A program made the position numbers and the translations under genes. Shown here in pieces: positions 1 through 5,705 of a stretch of DNA of 9,623 nucleotides. The stretch is from contig JAMBLH010000310.1 of NCBI GenBank assembly GCA_023336875.1, positions 1 through 9,623 on the forward strand, given 5' to 3'. Position 1 is the first letter of the stretch, and the number at the start of each line of letters is the position of its first letter. This stretch comes from Actinomycetes bacterium (GTDB lineage: Bacteria; Actinomycetota; Acidimicrobiia; Spongiisociales; UBA5794). The notes below the pieces were generated by a model. It had not been told where the DNA came from. It made no database searches and saw only the letters and a program-made list of their open reading frames with translations.

Positions 1-52
1 CAACGCCTGTGGAGCAACGTCGACATCGCGCATCGTGGTTAGTCACGCGTTC

Positions 53-89
53 TAGCCTGATGTTGAACTTTTCGATGGAAAGGCATGAC
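53..89 (+). promoter_or_regulatory. Candidate -10 box and Shine-Dalgarno for the trans-sulfuration enzyme
   Basis: TAGCCT at 53-58 fits a TANNNT-type -10 element, which would put the transcription start near 65. I see no good -35 box. A purine-rich GGAAAGG at 77-83 lies six bases before ATG 90 and is a good ribosome binding site, so it decides the start of the downstream gene. The -10 is tentative; the ribosome binding site is clear. Confidence 0.4.
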
Positions 90-1274
90 ATGTCCACTGA
101 ACGATCTGCGTCGCTTGGCACGATCTCGGTGTGGGGCGGCGAGGACCGGTACCTCGTTGATGGCGCAACCCAGGTCCCGGTTGTACACAGTGTTTCGTTC
201 GGCTACGACGATCTCGATGACTGGCTGGATGTTGCTGCTGGCCGGACAGAAGGTCACATCTACTCAAGGAACACGAATCCCACTGTCGCGGTATTTGAGG
301 AGAAGATCAGGCTCCTCGAGGGCGGTGAGGCATCAACGTCAGCATCGACGGGCATGGCAGCGATATCCAACACGCTCCATGCACTACTCAAGCCTGGGTC
401 ACGAGTGGTCAGCGTGAAGGACACCTACGGCGGTACAAGCGTCCTATTCACCGAGTTCCTTCCGCGGTATGGGATCGAGGTCGAGCTCTGCGACACGTCA
501 GATTCGGAGGCCATCGAGGATGCAATCGACAGACGATGCGATCTGCTCTACCTCGAGACACCGACGAACCCGACGCTGAAGATCCTCGATCTCGAGCGAC
601 TCACTAACGCAGGTCATGCCCAGGGCGCTGTTGTCGTTGTGGACAACACATTTGCCACACCGATCAACCAGAACCCGATCGAGACCGGCGCGGACCTTGT
701 GATCCACAGCGCAACCAAGTTTCTCGGAGGGCACGCTGACGCCCTTGGTGGTGTTGTCGTGGGTACGGATGCCCTCATCGACCGGATCTACCATTACCGA
801 GAGATCAACGGTGCGTCGCTCCACCCAATGTCCGCATACCTGCTCCTTCGGGGGATGAAGACGCTCGCACTGCGCGTCCAGAGACAGAACTCAAGCGCGC
901 AGAGGGTCGCCGAGTATCTGTTCTCTCATCCCAAGGTGGAAGTTGTCAACTATCCGGGACTCGTTTCTCATCCGCAACATGACGTGGCGGCACGTCAGAT
1001 GCGTGGCTTCGGTGGCGTGCTGAGCTTCAGCATCGGCGACGACCTTGACCTCGTACGTGCCTTCCTGCCGAACCTTCGGTTCGCCCACTCGGCGGCGAAC
1101 CTTGGATCGGTTGAGACGATCGTTGGACCACCGGCAACCACAAGCCACGTCGAATGCACAGCTGAGGAACGGGTGGCTCTCGGCATACCCGAAGGGCTCA
1201 TCAGATACTCGACTGGTATCGAAGACGTCGACGACCTGTTGACAGATCTCGACGAGGCTCTCGCTGCGATCTGA
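90..1274 (+). CDS. Trans-sulfuration family PLP enzyme (cystathionine gamma-synthase/lyase or homoserine sulfhydrylase type)
   Basis: This is a cytoplasmic PLP enzyme of the Cys/Met metabolism family. The family joins or cleaves sulfur compounds at the gamma carbon, for example activated homoserine plus cysteine to cystathionine. Seen in the 394-residue product: YSRNTNPT at 58-65 (phosphate and substrate contacts), ETPTNPTL at 156-163, VDNTFATP at 184-191 with the Asp that contacts the PLP ring nitrogen, and SATKFLGGH with the Schiff-base Lys210. The C-terminal LIRYSTGIED holds the Arg372 expected to bind the substrate carboxylate. Length is normal for the family. I chose ATG 90 because GGAAAGG lies six bases upstream and family homology begins just after it; in-frame starts at 9, 60 and 75 would add a non-conserved tail. 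It converges on the next gene with a 10-base gap. The family is sure; sequence alone does not separate synthase, lyase and sulfhydrylase, so I give no symbol. Confidence 0.93.
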   Translation: MSTERSASLGTISVWGGEDRYLVDGATQVPVVHSVSFGYDDLDDWLDVAAGRTEGHIYSRNTNPTVAVFEEKIRLLEGGEASTSASTGMAAISNTLHALLKPGSRVVSVKDTYGGTSVLFTEFLPRYGIEVELCDTSDSEAIEDAIDRRCDLLYLETPTNPTLKILDLERLTNAGHAQGAVVVVDNTFATPINQNPIETGADLVIHSATKFLGGHADALGGVVVGTDALIDRIYHYREINGASLHPMSAYLLLRGMKTLALRVQRQNSSAQRVAEYLFSHPKVEVVNYPGLVSHPQHDVAARQMRGFGGVLSFSIGDDLDLVRAFLPNLRFAHSAANLGSVETIVGPPATTSHVECTAEERVALGIPEGLIRYSTGIEDVDDLLTDLDEALAAI

Positions 1275-1288
1275 CGATCGGTCGTCAG
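1271..1288. terminator. Small hairpin spanning two convergent stop codons
   Basis: CTGACGA (1271-1277) and TCGTCAG (1282-1288) form a perfect 7-base-pair hairpin with a four-base loop. Each arm contains the TGA stop of one of the two converging genes (1272-1274 on +, 1287-1285 on -). Neither side has a run of T, so it would be at best a weak two-way terminator. It may instead mainly block the RNA 3' end. Confidence 0.4.
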
Positions 1289-2409
1289 CCCGAAAGGACC
1301 TCGAAAAACCGATCAACGTCACTGTCAGTGGTGTGGAGGTGAGGAGCGATGCGAACAGAATCACCACGGACACTCACTGAGACGTGCGCTTCGGAGAACC
1401 GGTCAGCCAAACGATCGGGCAGGCCACGGGGATGGCGGACACCGATGAGGTGGGGTGCCCTTTGCTCTCGAGGGGCGACAACCCATCCAAGATCTCTGAC
1501 GCCCTCAGCGACTCTCGCCGTGACCGCTTCGAGAGTCGATGCGACCTCGGGTATTCCCCACGAAGAGATCTGATCGACTGCGGCATTCGCCATCGCCACT
1601 CCAATGAAATTGGACCTCTCACCCATGTCGAAACGCCTGGCACCCGGCTCGTAGCTGTCCGTGTAGTCAACGAGGCCTGCAAAGTTGTCTGCGTCCTTTC
1701 TCACGATCCAGCCCTCTTCGAGAGGAACACCAATGCGGTGTTGCTCTGCCACCCACAGATAGCCAAGGCCATAGAAGCCAAGCTGCCATTTGTATCCAAC
1801 GGTGGCGACGAAATCAGGCCTCACGGCGCTCACGTCGAGTGGCAACGCACCAAAGGACTGGCTTGCATCGATGACAAGAGCGGCACCGACCTCCCTAGCC
1901 GCACTTCCAACGGCAACAAGGTCGACAATGCTGCCATCGGTCCAGTGGCAATTCGGTACGGCGACAATCGCAGTGCGCTCATCAATCGCATCGATGACAC
2001 CGCTTGTCCACCCGTCAGGGGAGCGCAGAACAGTGATGATCTCTCCACCCTCACGGTCAGCCTTGGACCTCCATGGATACACGTTGGAAGGGAATTGCTC
2101 GTCGAGGACGACGATGGTGCGCCGATCCCCAACAGCGAGGTTTGCAGCAGCAACTGCGATCCCGTACGAGATCGCAGGAACGATTGCGATGCCTTCTCCC
2201 GTGTCACCGAGGAGAGAGCCAACCGTCGAACGCAGATTCTCAACAGGGTCGATGAAATCGGGTGGGTCAACATTCCACGGCGTCGCCGTGAATCCCAGGG
2301 CAGCCTCACCCGCTGCGGTCACAGCCTTGAGTCTCGGCCCTATGTAGGCCGAGTTCAGATACGCGACATCATCGGGTACGTCGAAAAGGTGTCTCTGGTC
2401 GGGAAGCAT
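1285..2409 (-). CDS. Class V aminotransferase-fold PLP enzyme (cysteine desulfurase/isopenicillin N epimerase-like)
   Basis: The 374-residue protein belongs to the broad class V aminotransferase superfamily (CsdA/kynureninase/IPN-epimerase relatives). Visible features: AYLNSAYIGP near the N terminus, PNCHWTDGSIVDL at 152-164 with the His expected to stack on PLP, VIDASQSFGALPLD at 179-192 with Asp181 for the ring nitrogen, and VGYKWQLGFYGLGYLWV at 204-220 with Lys207 as the PLP lysine. A C-terminal SVRGDSVRIAPHLHTTDSDVDRFF holds the conserved substrate Arg. The usual His before the catalytic lysine is Tyr here, as in several members that are not SufS. I see no desulfurase active-site Cys loop, so cysteine desulfurization is not supported and the substrate is unknown. 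ATG 2409 has no real Shine-Dalgarno but is preceded by TAAGCT and six bases, suggesting a leaderless message. It lies downstream of the bS22 gene, with a strong hairpin between them. Confidence 0.88.
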   Translation of the reverse strand: MLPDQRHLFDVPDDVAYLNSAYIGPRLKAVTAAGEAALGFTATPWNVDPPDFIDPVENLRSTVGSLLGDTGEGIAIVPAISYGIAVAAANLAVGDRRTIVVLDEQFPSNVYPWRSKADREGGEIITVLRSPDGWTSGVIDAIDERTAIVAVPNCHWTDGSIVDLVAVGSAAREVGAALVIDASQSFGALPLDVSAVRPDFVATVGYKWQLGFYGLGYLWVAEQHRIGVPLEEGWIVRKDADNFAGLVDYTDSYEPGARRFDMGERSNFIGVAMANAAVDQISSWGIPEVASTLEAVTARVAEGVRDLGWVVAPREQRAPHLIGVRHPRGLPDRLADRFSEAHVSVSVRGDSVRIAPHLHTTDSDVDRFFEVLSG

Positions 2410-2421
2410 CGCTCAAGCTTA
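2410..2421 (-). promoter_or_regulatory. Leaderless-type -10 element for the aminotransferase
   Basis: Reading the minus strand, TAAGCT (2421-2416) is followed by exactly six bases and then ATG 2409. This is the spacing of a TANNNT -10 element that starts transcription at the start codon. No recognisable -35 box is seen; that region overlaps the upstream hairpin. Confidence 0.5.
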
Positions 2422-2431
2422 GAGGCGAATG

Positions 2432-2460
2432 GTTAGGCCCCCGGGGAGCGGGGGCCTAAC
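2432..2460 (-). terminator. GC-rich hairpin after the bS22 gene
   Basis: GTTAGGCCCCCG (2432-2443) and CGGGGGCCTAAC (2449-2460) are perfect 12-base inverted repeats around a five-base loop. The hairpin begins nine bases after the bS22 stop codon on the minus strand. There is no T-run on either side, so it is not a textbook intrinsic terminator. A stem this stable right after a short, presumably highly expressed ribosomal gene is most easily read as a terminator or an RNA 3'-end stabiliser. Confidence 0.65.
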
Positions 2461-2469
2461 TTGAGAGAA

Positions 2470-2565
2470 CTACTTGTTCTTGCGCTTGTGTCTGTTCGCC
2501 TTGAGCCGCTTGCGGTACTTATGCTTGCTCATTTTCTTGCGACGCTTTTTGACTACAGAAGCCAT
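2470..2565 (-). CDS. Small ribosomal subunit protein bS22 (AURKAIP1/COX24 domain)
   Basis: This 31-residue, extremely basic protein reads MASVVKKRRKKMSKHKYR then KRLKANRHKRKNK; 17 of 31 residues are Lys or Arg. The core KKRRKKMSKHKYRKRLK matches the AURKAIP1/COX24 signature, which in mitochondria (mS38) has the form RRRKM..HKYRK. In actinobacteria the same family forms the roughly 33-residue bS22, a component of the mycobacterial 30S subunit that lies near the decoding-site rRNA. A Shine-Dalgarno GAGGA lies eight bases before the ATG, an extended -10 lies upstream and a strong hairpin follows the stop, so the gene looks intact and separately expressed. It is short enough to be missed by standard gene calling. 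The family match rests on remembered motifs, not a search. Confidence 0.88.
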   Translation of the reverse strand: MASVVKKRRKKMSKHKYRKRLKANRHKRKNK

Positions 2566-2600
2566 TCAGATGATCCTCATTCATAAAATCGGGGTATACC
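2566..2600 (-). promoter_or_regulatory. bS22 promoter and ribosome binding site
   Basis: On the minus strand TGGTATACC contains an extended -10 (TG, one base, then TATACC at 2598-2593), which would place the transcript start near 2586. GAGGA (2578-2574) lies eight bases before the ATG and is a good Shine-Dalgarno. I see no convincing -35 hexamer at 16-18 bases; an extended -10 can partly make up for this. Confidence 0.45.
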
Positions 2601-2653
2601 AGCGCGCATCGTCAGTCGGACAGGTCACGCTGGAGCCCAAGCATAGGCACTTT

Positions 2654-2669
2654 CGGTCGTTTCCGACCG
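2654..2669. repeat. Inverted repeat next to the PuuD-like gene's -35 box
   Basis: CGGTCG (2654-2659) and CGACCG (2664-2669) form a perfect six-base inverted repeat around TTTC. It ends directly against the candidate -35 hexamer TTGGAA at 2670. The position suits a repressor or activator site, but no regulator gene is nearby and the repeat is short. Confidence 0.35.
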
Positions 2670-2703
2670 TTGGAACTCTGCAGATACTCGTTAGGCTGAG
2701 CAG
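2670..2703 (+). promoter_or_regulatory. Leaderless-type promoter of the amidotransferase-phosphatase unit
   Basis: TTGGAA (2670-2675; four of six matches to TTGACA) is followed by 16 bases and then TAGGCT (2692-2697). Exactly six bases after that comes ATG 2704. No proper Shine-Dalgarno precedes the ATG. The arrangement predicts transcription starting at or within a base of the start codon. Confidence 0.6.
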
Positions 2704-3444
2704 ATGCACCCCCTCATCGGCATAACCACTCGTCCCCAGACTGTCCCGTCAGCTGGCAATGAGGTGCTCGGCTACCTGGCAACCCACACGTATACGGATT
2801 CGGTTCTGCGTGGGGGTGGTATTCCAGTTCTGATCCTCCCTGTGGGGCCGGACCTCATCGACCCGATCCTGGATCGTCTTGATGGCATCGTCCTGACCGG
2901 AGGGGGCGACATTGCCCCGGAACGTTACGGCGCCGAACGTGACGAGGCAGTCCGTATGGTGAGCCACGAACGCGATGAGTTCGAGCTCGCACTCACTACC
3001 AAGGCGTACGAGCGCAAGATGCCGATGTTCGCCATCTGTCGTGGAATCCAGGTTGTGAACGTTGCATTTGGTGGGACATTGATCCAAGATCTTGCGTCTC
3101 ACAGCGGAGCCCACGGTCACGACATTGCGGGAGAGGGTGCCTACGAGCCCCATGCAGAGGCGCTGATCGAAGAGGACTCGCGGCTCGCATCGATCATCGG
3201 GGCGGGTCTCCATGGGATCAACTCGATCCACCATCAGGCAGTGGAGGAACTCGGCGTGGGACTTGTAGTTACCGCATCAGCCCCTGATGGCACAGTCGAG
3301 GGCCTCGAGCACGAGGACGAGGCGTGGGACCTCATCTCCGTACAGTGGCATCCGGAGTACCTCGGTGTTCGAGAGCACGGTGATTCACATGATCTGTTCG
3401 CCGCATTCGTTGAGTCCGCTGCCAAGTACGCAGCCAATTCCTAA
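2704..3444 (+). CDS. Class I glutamine amidotransferase, gamma-glutamyl-GABA hydrolase (PuuD) family
   Basis: The 246-residue protein is a free-standing class I glutamine amidotransferase-like hydrolase of the peptidase C26/PuuD family. The best-known member releases GABA from gamma-glutamyl-GABA in putrescine breakdown. Seen: PLIGIT at the N terminus, DGIVLTGGGDIAPERYG at 60-76, the nucleophile elbow AICRGIQVVNVAFGG with Cys112, and VQWHPE with His216 and Glu218 completing the Cys-His-Glu triad. Length matches the family. The ATG is fixed by conserved PLIGIT directly after it and by the leaderless promoter upstream. The phosphatase gene starts two bases after its stop, so the two are co-transcribed. 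No other putrescine-pathway gene is in view, so the true gamma-glutamyl substrate is uncertain. Confidence 0.92.
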   Translation: MHPLIGITTRPQTVPSAGNEVLGYLATHTYTDSVLRGGGIPVLILPVGPDLIDPILDRLDGIVLTGGGDIAPERYGAERDEAVRMVSHERDEFELALTTKAYERKMPMFAICRGIQVVNVAFGGTLIQDLASHSGAHGHDIAGEGAYEPHAEALIEEDSRLASIIGAGLHGINSIHHQAVEELGVGLVVTASAPDGTVEGLEHEDEAWDLISVQWHPEYLGVREHGDSHDLFAAFVESAAKYAANS

Positions 3445-3446
3445 GG

Positions 3447-3875
3447 GTGCCGACCAACGTTCTCTTTCTTTGCACGGGCAACATCTGTCGATCGCCATTC
3501 GCAGAGATCGTTGCACGATCTCTGCACGACGGTGACTCCTTCGTGTTCTCGAGCGCGGGTACGCATGCCATCAAATCCCATCCCGCAACCGACACGATGC
3601 AGGAGGTGGCGTCGGACCACAATCTCGACCTTTCACGGCACATGGCAACACCATTGAGCGAATGTGAGTTGCCTGACGTTGTTTTTGGAATGGAGCAGCA
3701 CCACCTGATCGCCGCCCGACGCCAGTTCCCAGAGCTGGATGCGTCACAGATCCGGCTCCTCGACCATCCAAACGCCGTAGTTGATCCGTACGGGCTCGAT
3801 CTCGAGACCTATCGAAGGACGGCAGCCCAGGTGCTCGAGGCCCTTCAGGACATCGACCTCGAATCCTTCACCTGA
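3447..3875 (+). CDS. Low-molecular-weight protein tyrosine phosphatase
   Basis: This 142-residue cytoplasmic phosphatase belongs to the LMW-PTP family, which hydrolyses phosphotyrosine through a cysteinyl-phosphate. The P-loop is at the extreme N terminus, LCTGNICRS at 8-16, with nucleophile Cys9 and Arg15 (C-X5-R). The general acid Asp113 sits in VVDPYG, and the family's DLSRH.A segment follows PAT at about residue 47. Length is slightly below the typical 150-160. The GTG at 3447 is two bases after the upstream TAA and places the P-loop at its usual depth. Translation is probably coupled to the amidotransferase, as no independent promoter is seen. The last eight bases overlap the end of the convergent homoserine kinase. 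Bacterial relatives act on tyrosine kinases or exopolysaccharide control, but nothing nearby points to a substrate. Confidence 0.92.
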   Translation: MPTNVLFLCTGNICRSPFAEIVARSLHDGDSFVFSSAGTHAIKSHPATDTMQEVASDHNLDLSRHMATPLSECELPDVVFGMEQHHLIAARRQFPELDASQIRLLDHPNAVVDPYGLDLETYRRTAAQVLEALQDIDLESFT

Positions 3876-4710
3876 GCCCCTCGTAATCAACTCTGAGCGC
3901 GAGCACTTCGCCAGAGATGCCAAGTACACCGCCCATTGCGCCGATGACGCGTCCTCTTGAAGCACTCGTGGTGAAGGCGAGAACACTCGGGCCGGCACCG
4001 GACCAACACACGTGTGCAGCTCCAGCATTTCGCGCGGCATCCATGAGTTCGACCGATACGGGAGACAAGCTCGCTCGTGGCACCTCATGCACCTCATCGC
4101 CACCAGCATGTGATAACGCACCGACATCGCCGTCCGTAAGTCCGCCGAGGAGGAATGAGAGCCTTGAAATCGTACGCGCAACAGCCTCATACGGAAGCGA
4201 GTCAGGAAGCGCCATTCTCGCATCGGCCGTTCTCAGTTTCGCATCGGGAACCCCAACGACGAGCTGAAGCGAGTCGTGGAGCTTCAGTTGCTTGATCCCC
4301 GCGGAAGTGGCTGCGACGAGTCCACCGAATACCGAAGCCGCCGCGTTGTCCGCATGCCCTTCGAGTTCGCTCACGATGCCGAACACCTTGAGCCGTCCCC
4401 CATCATCTCCAAGGGACTTCATTGCGGCGGCAGCAGCCGCAGCGGTCACGGCTCCGGATGAGCCGAGTCCTCTTGCCCTGGGCACCTCATTCGAGAGTGT
4501 GAGGTGCATCTGGCGCCCAACAGCCATGTCCACGGCGCGATAGATCATGTCGTTCTCGCCGAGGCGACTCGTCGATCCGTGTTCGGTGAGAGTCATCGTG
4601 TCGGCCGGTTCGGCCGTTGCAAGGCAGCGGAGCGAGATCGCGAGCGCGAGTGTGTCGAAACCAGGGCCAAGGTTGCCCGACGAACCTGGAGCTGATGCCT
4701 CACCGATCAT
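3868..4710 (-). CDS. thrB: Homoserine kinase, GHMP family
   Basis: The protein (280 residues) has the GHMP kinase architecture and best fits homoserine kinase, which phosphorylates L-homoserine with ATP on the way to threonine. Motifs: APGSSGNLGPGFDTL at 7-21 (motif 1), PRARGLGSSGAV at 77-88 (phosphate-binding motif 2), ELEGHADNAAASVFGG at 115-130 (a typical ThrB segment) and WSGAGPSVLAF at 236-246 (motif 3). It is somewhat shorter than common ThrB proteins (about 300), and motif 1 has Gly where PASSAN is usual. The start ATG overlaps the stop of the upstream CDF gene by four bases (ATGA), so translation is probably coupled. No thrC or hom is in view. Another small-molecule GHMP kinase is possible but less likely. 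Confidence 0.85.
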   Translation of the reverse strand: MIGEASAPGSSGNLGPGFDTLALAISLRCLATAEPADTMTLTEHGSTSRLGENDMIYRAVDMAVGRQMHLTLSNEVPRARGLGSSGAVTAAAAAAAMKSLGDDGGRLKVFGIVSELEGHADNAAASVFGGLVAATSAGIKQLKLHDSLQLVVGVPDAKLRTADARMALPDSLPYEAVARTISRLSFLLGGLTDGDVGALSHAGGDEVHEVPRASLSPVSVELMDAARNAGAAHVCWSGAGPSVLAFTTSASRGRVIGAMGGVLGISGEVLALRVDYEGLR

Positions 4711-5609
4711 TGGTGTACCGGCTCGATGAAGATTCGGGAGGCATCAGGTACCGCTTCCATGATCGAGGCTTCCACGAGCTCGATCGCTGGTACCTCGTCA
4801 GCACCCTCATCGAAAGCGACATCTGCGGTGACGAGGATCTGGTGAGGAGCCAGTTGCATCGTGAGTAGCCGTTCCACATGATGGACTTCACCGACGCTCA
4901 GGATCGCTACTCGAATCGCCGTTCGATCGGTTCTTGATGCCGACTCCCCGATCAATAGTGAACTCATCTCCTTCGCTATGACTGCGGCCACGGCACCGAG
5001 GAGGACGCCGATGAGAATCGATGCCATACCGTCCCAGAATCCAGACCCTGTCACGTCGGTCAGGATCAGGCCCGTTGCGGCGATCACGAGGCCGACAACC
5101 GCAGCAGAGTCCTCGAACAACACGATCACGAGGGCGGAGTCCTTGGATTCTTTGATCGTTCTCCACGCCGATTTCGTCCCTCGCATCTTGTTGAACATCC
5201 GAAGGGCTGGAACGAGTGCGATGAAGACCTCGAAAAGCCCTGCGACAGCCAGAACGCCAAGGGAGAAGATGAGGCCTGTGCTTTCGTGGCTGTCCGGATG
5301 CTGGATTCGCTGCCACCCGTTGAAGATCGAGAGCACGGAGCCACCCACGAACAGGACGACAGCGACCATGAAGGACCAGAAGTACATCGCCTTTCCGCGA
5401 CCGAAGGGATGGGTGACGTTTGCGGCGTAGCGTGACACGGTGTCGCCCCGCAACAGGAACAGCTGGTTGCCCGTGTCGGCAACAGAGTGGATGGCCTCAG
5501 CAAGCATGGCAGCACTGCCCGATATGCCTGCTGCAATGAACTTCGTGACCGCAATCAGCGCATTCGCGATGAGCGCAAGGATTATCAGTCGTCGGGACTC
5601 GGCTGCCAT
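4707..5609 (-). CDS. Cation diffusion facilitator (CDF) family transporter, ZnT9-like
   Basis: This 300-residue inner-membrane protein of the CDF family is probably a divalent-metal/proton antiporter. Seen: hydrophobic segment RLIILALIANALIAVTKFIA near the N terminus, then AEAIHSVADTGNQLFLLRG around 37-55 with the metal-site HxxxD, and HPFGRGK.MYFWSF at 67-80. Two hydrophobic helices lead to LFEDSAAVVGLVIAATG at about 164-180, where an Glu-Asp pair replaces the second HxxxD. The C-terminal soluble part resembles the CDF cytoplasmic domain. The Glu-Asp replacement is typical of the ZnT9/SLC30A9-like branch, so the metal is uncertain. I prefer ATG 5609, with TACTCT eight bases upstream and homology beginning there; an in-frame GTG at 5651 would add 14 residues. 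It overlaps the homoserine kinase start by four bases. Confidence 0.9.
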   Translation of the reverse strand: MAAESRRLIILALIANALIAVTKFIAAGISGSAAMLAEAIHSVADTGNQLFLLRGDTVSRYAANVTHPFGRGKAMYFWSFMVAVVLFVGGSVLSIFNGWQRIQHPDSHESTGLIFSLGVLAVAGLFEVFIALVPALRMFNKMRGTKSAWRTIKESKDSALVIVLFEDSAAVVGLVIAATGLILTDVTGSGFWDGMASILIGVLLGAVAAVIAKEMSSLLIGESASRTDRTAIRVAILSVGEVHHVERLLTMQLAPHQILVTADVAFDEGADEVPAIELVEASIMEAVPDASRIFIEPVHQ

Positions 5610-5623
5610 GTGGCTGGAGAGTA
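5610..5623 (-). promoter_or_regulatory. Possible leaderless -10 for the CDF-kinase unit
   Basis: On the minus strand TACTCT (5623-5618) lies eight bases before ATG 5609, and there is no Shine-Dalgarno there. This supports ATG 5609 over the upstream GTG 5651. No clear -35 box is seen, and the spacing is two bases longer than in the other leaderless candidates of this window. Confidence 0.35.
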
Positions 5624-5675
5624 CAGAGGACAGATCCGAACGCCCGTTCACCGGCGGAGATGGGTCGGCCGCCGC

Positions 5676-5705
5676 TACCGTTCACGCCGAAGAAACGGGG
5701 AACCT
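5676..5705 (+). promoter_or_regulatory. Candidate -10 and ribosome binding site of the ABC exporter
   Basis: TACCGT (5676-5681) is a possible -10 element. ACGGGGAA just upstream of the GTG starts gives a ribosome binding site (GGGG at 5697-5700), five bases from GTG 5706 and eleven from GTG 5712. No -35 is evident, so the -10 is weak; the ribosome binding site is moderate. Confidence 0.3.

Noticed and set aside
1..42. Possible C-terminal end of an upstream plus-strand gene (frame 1, ending ...VDIAHRG then TAG at 40-42)
   Set aside because: Only 13 codons are visible, with no recognisable motif, so it cannot be told apart from intergenic sequence.
9..89. 27-residue N-terminal extension of the trans-sulfuration enzyme from GTG 9
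   Set aside because: The extension has no family similarity, and a good Shine-Dalgarno directly precedes ATG 90.
1384..2436. A 350-codon open frame on the plus strand opposite the class V aminotransferase
   Set aside because: Its translation has no recognisable domain and lies wholly antisense to a gene with clear PLP motifs; it is a composition shadow.
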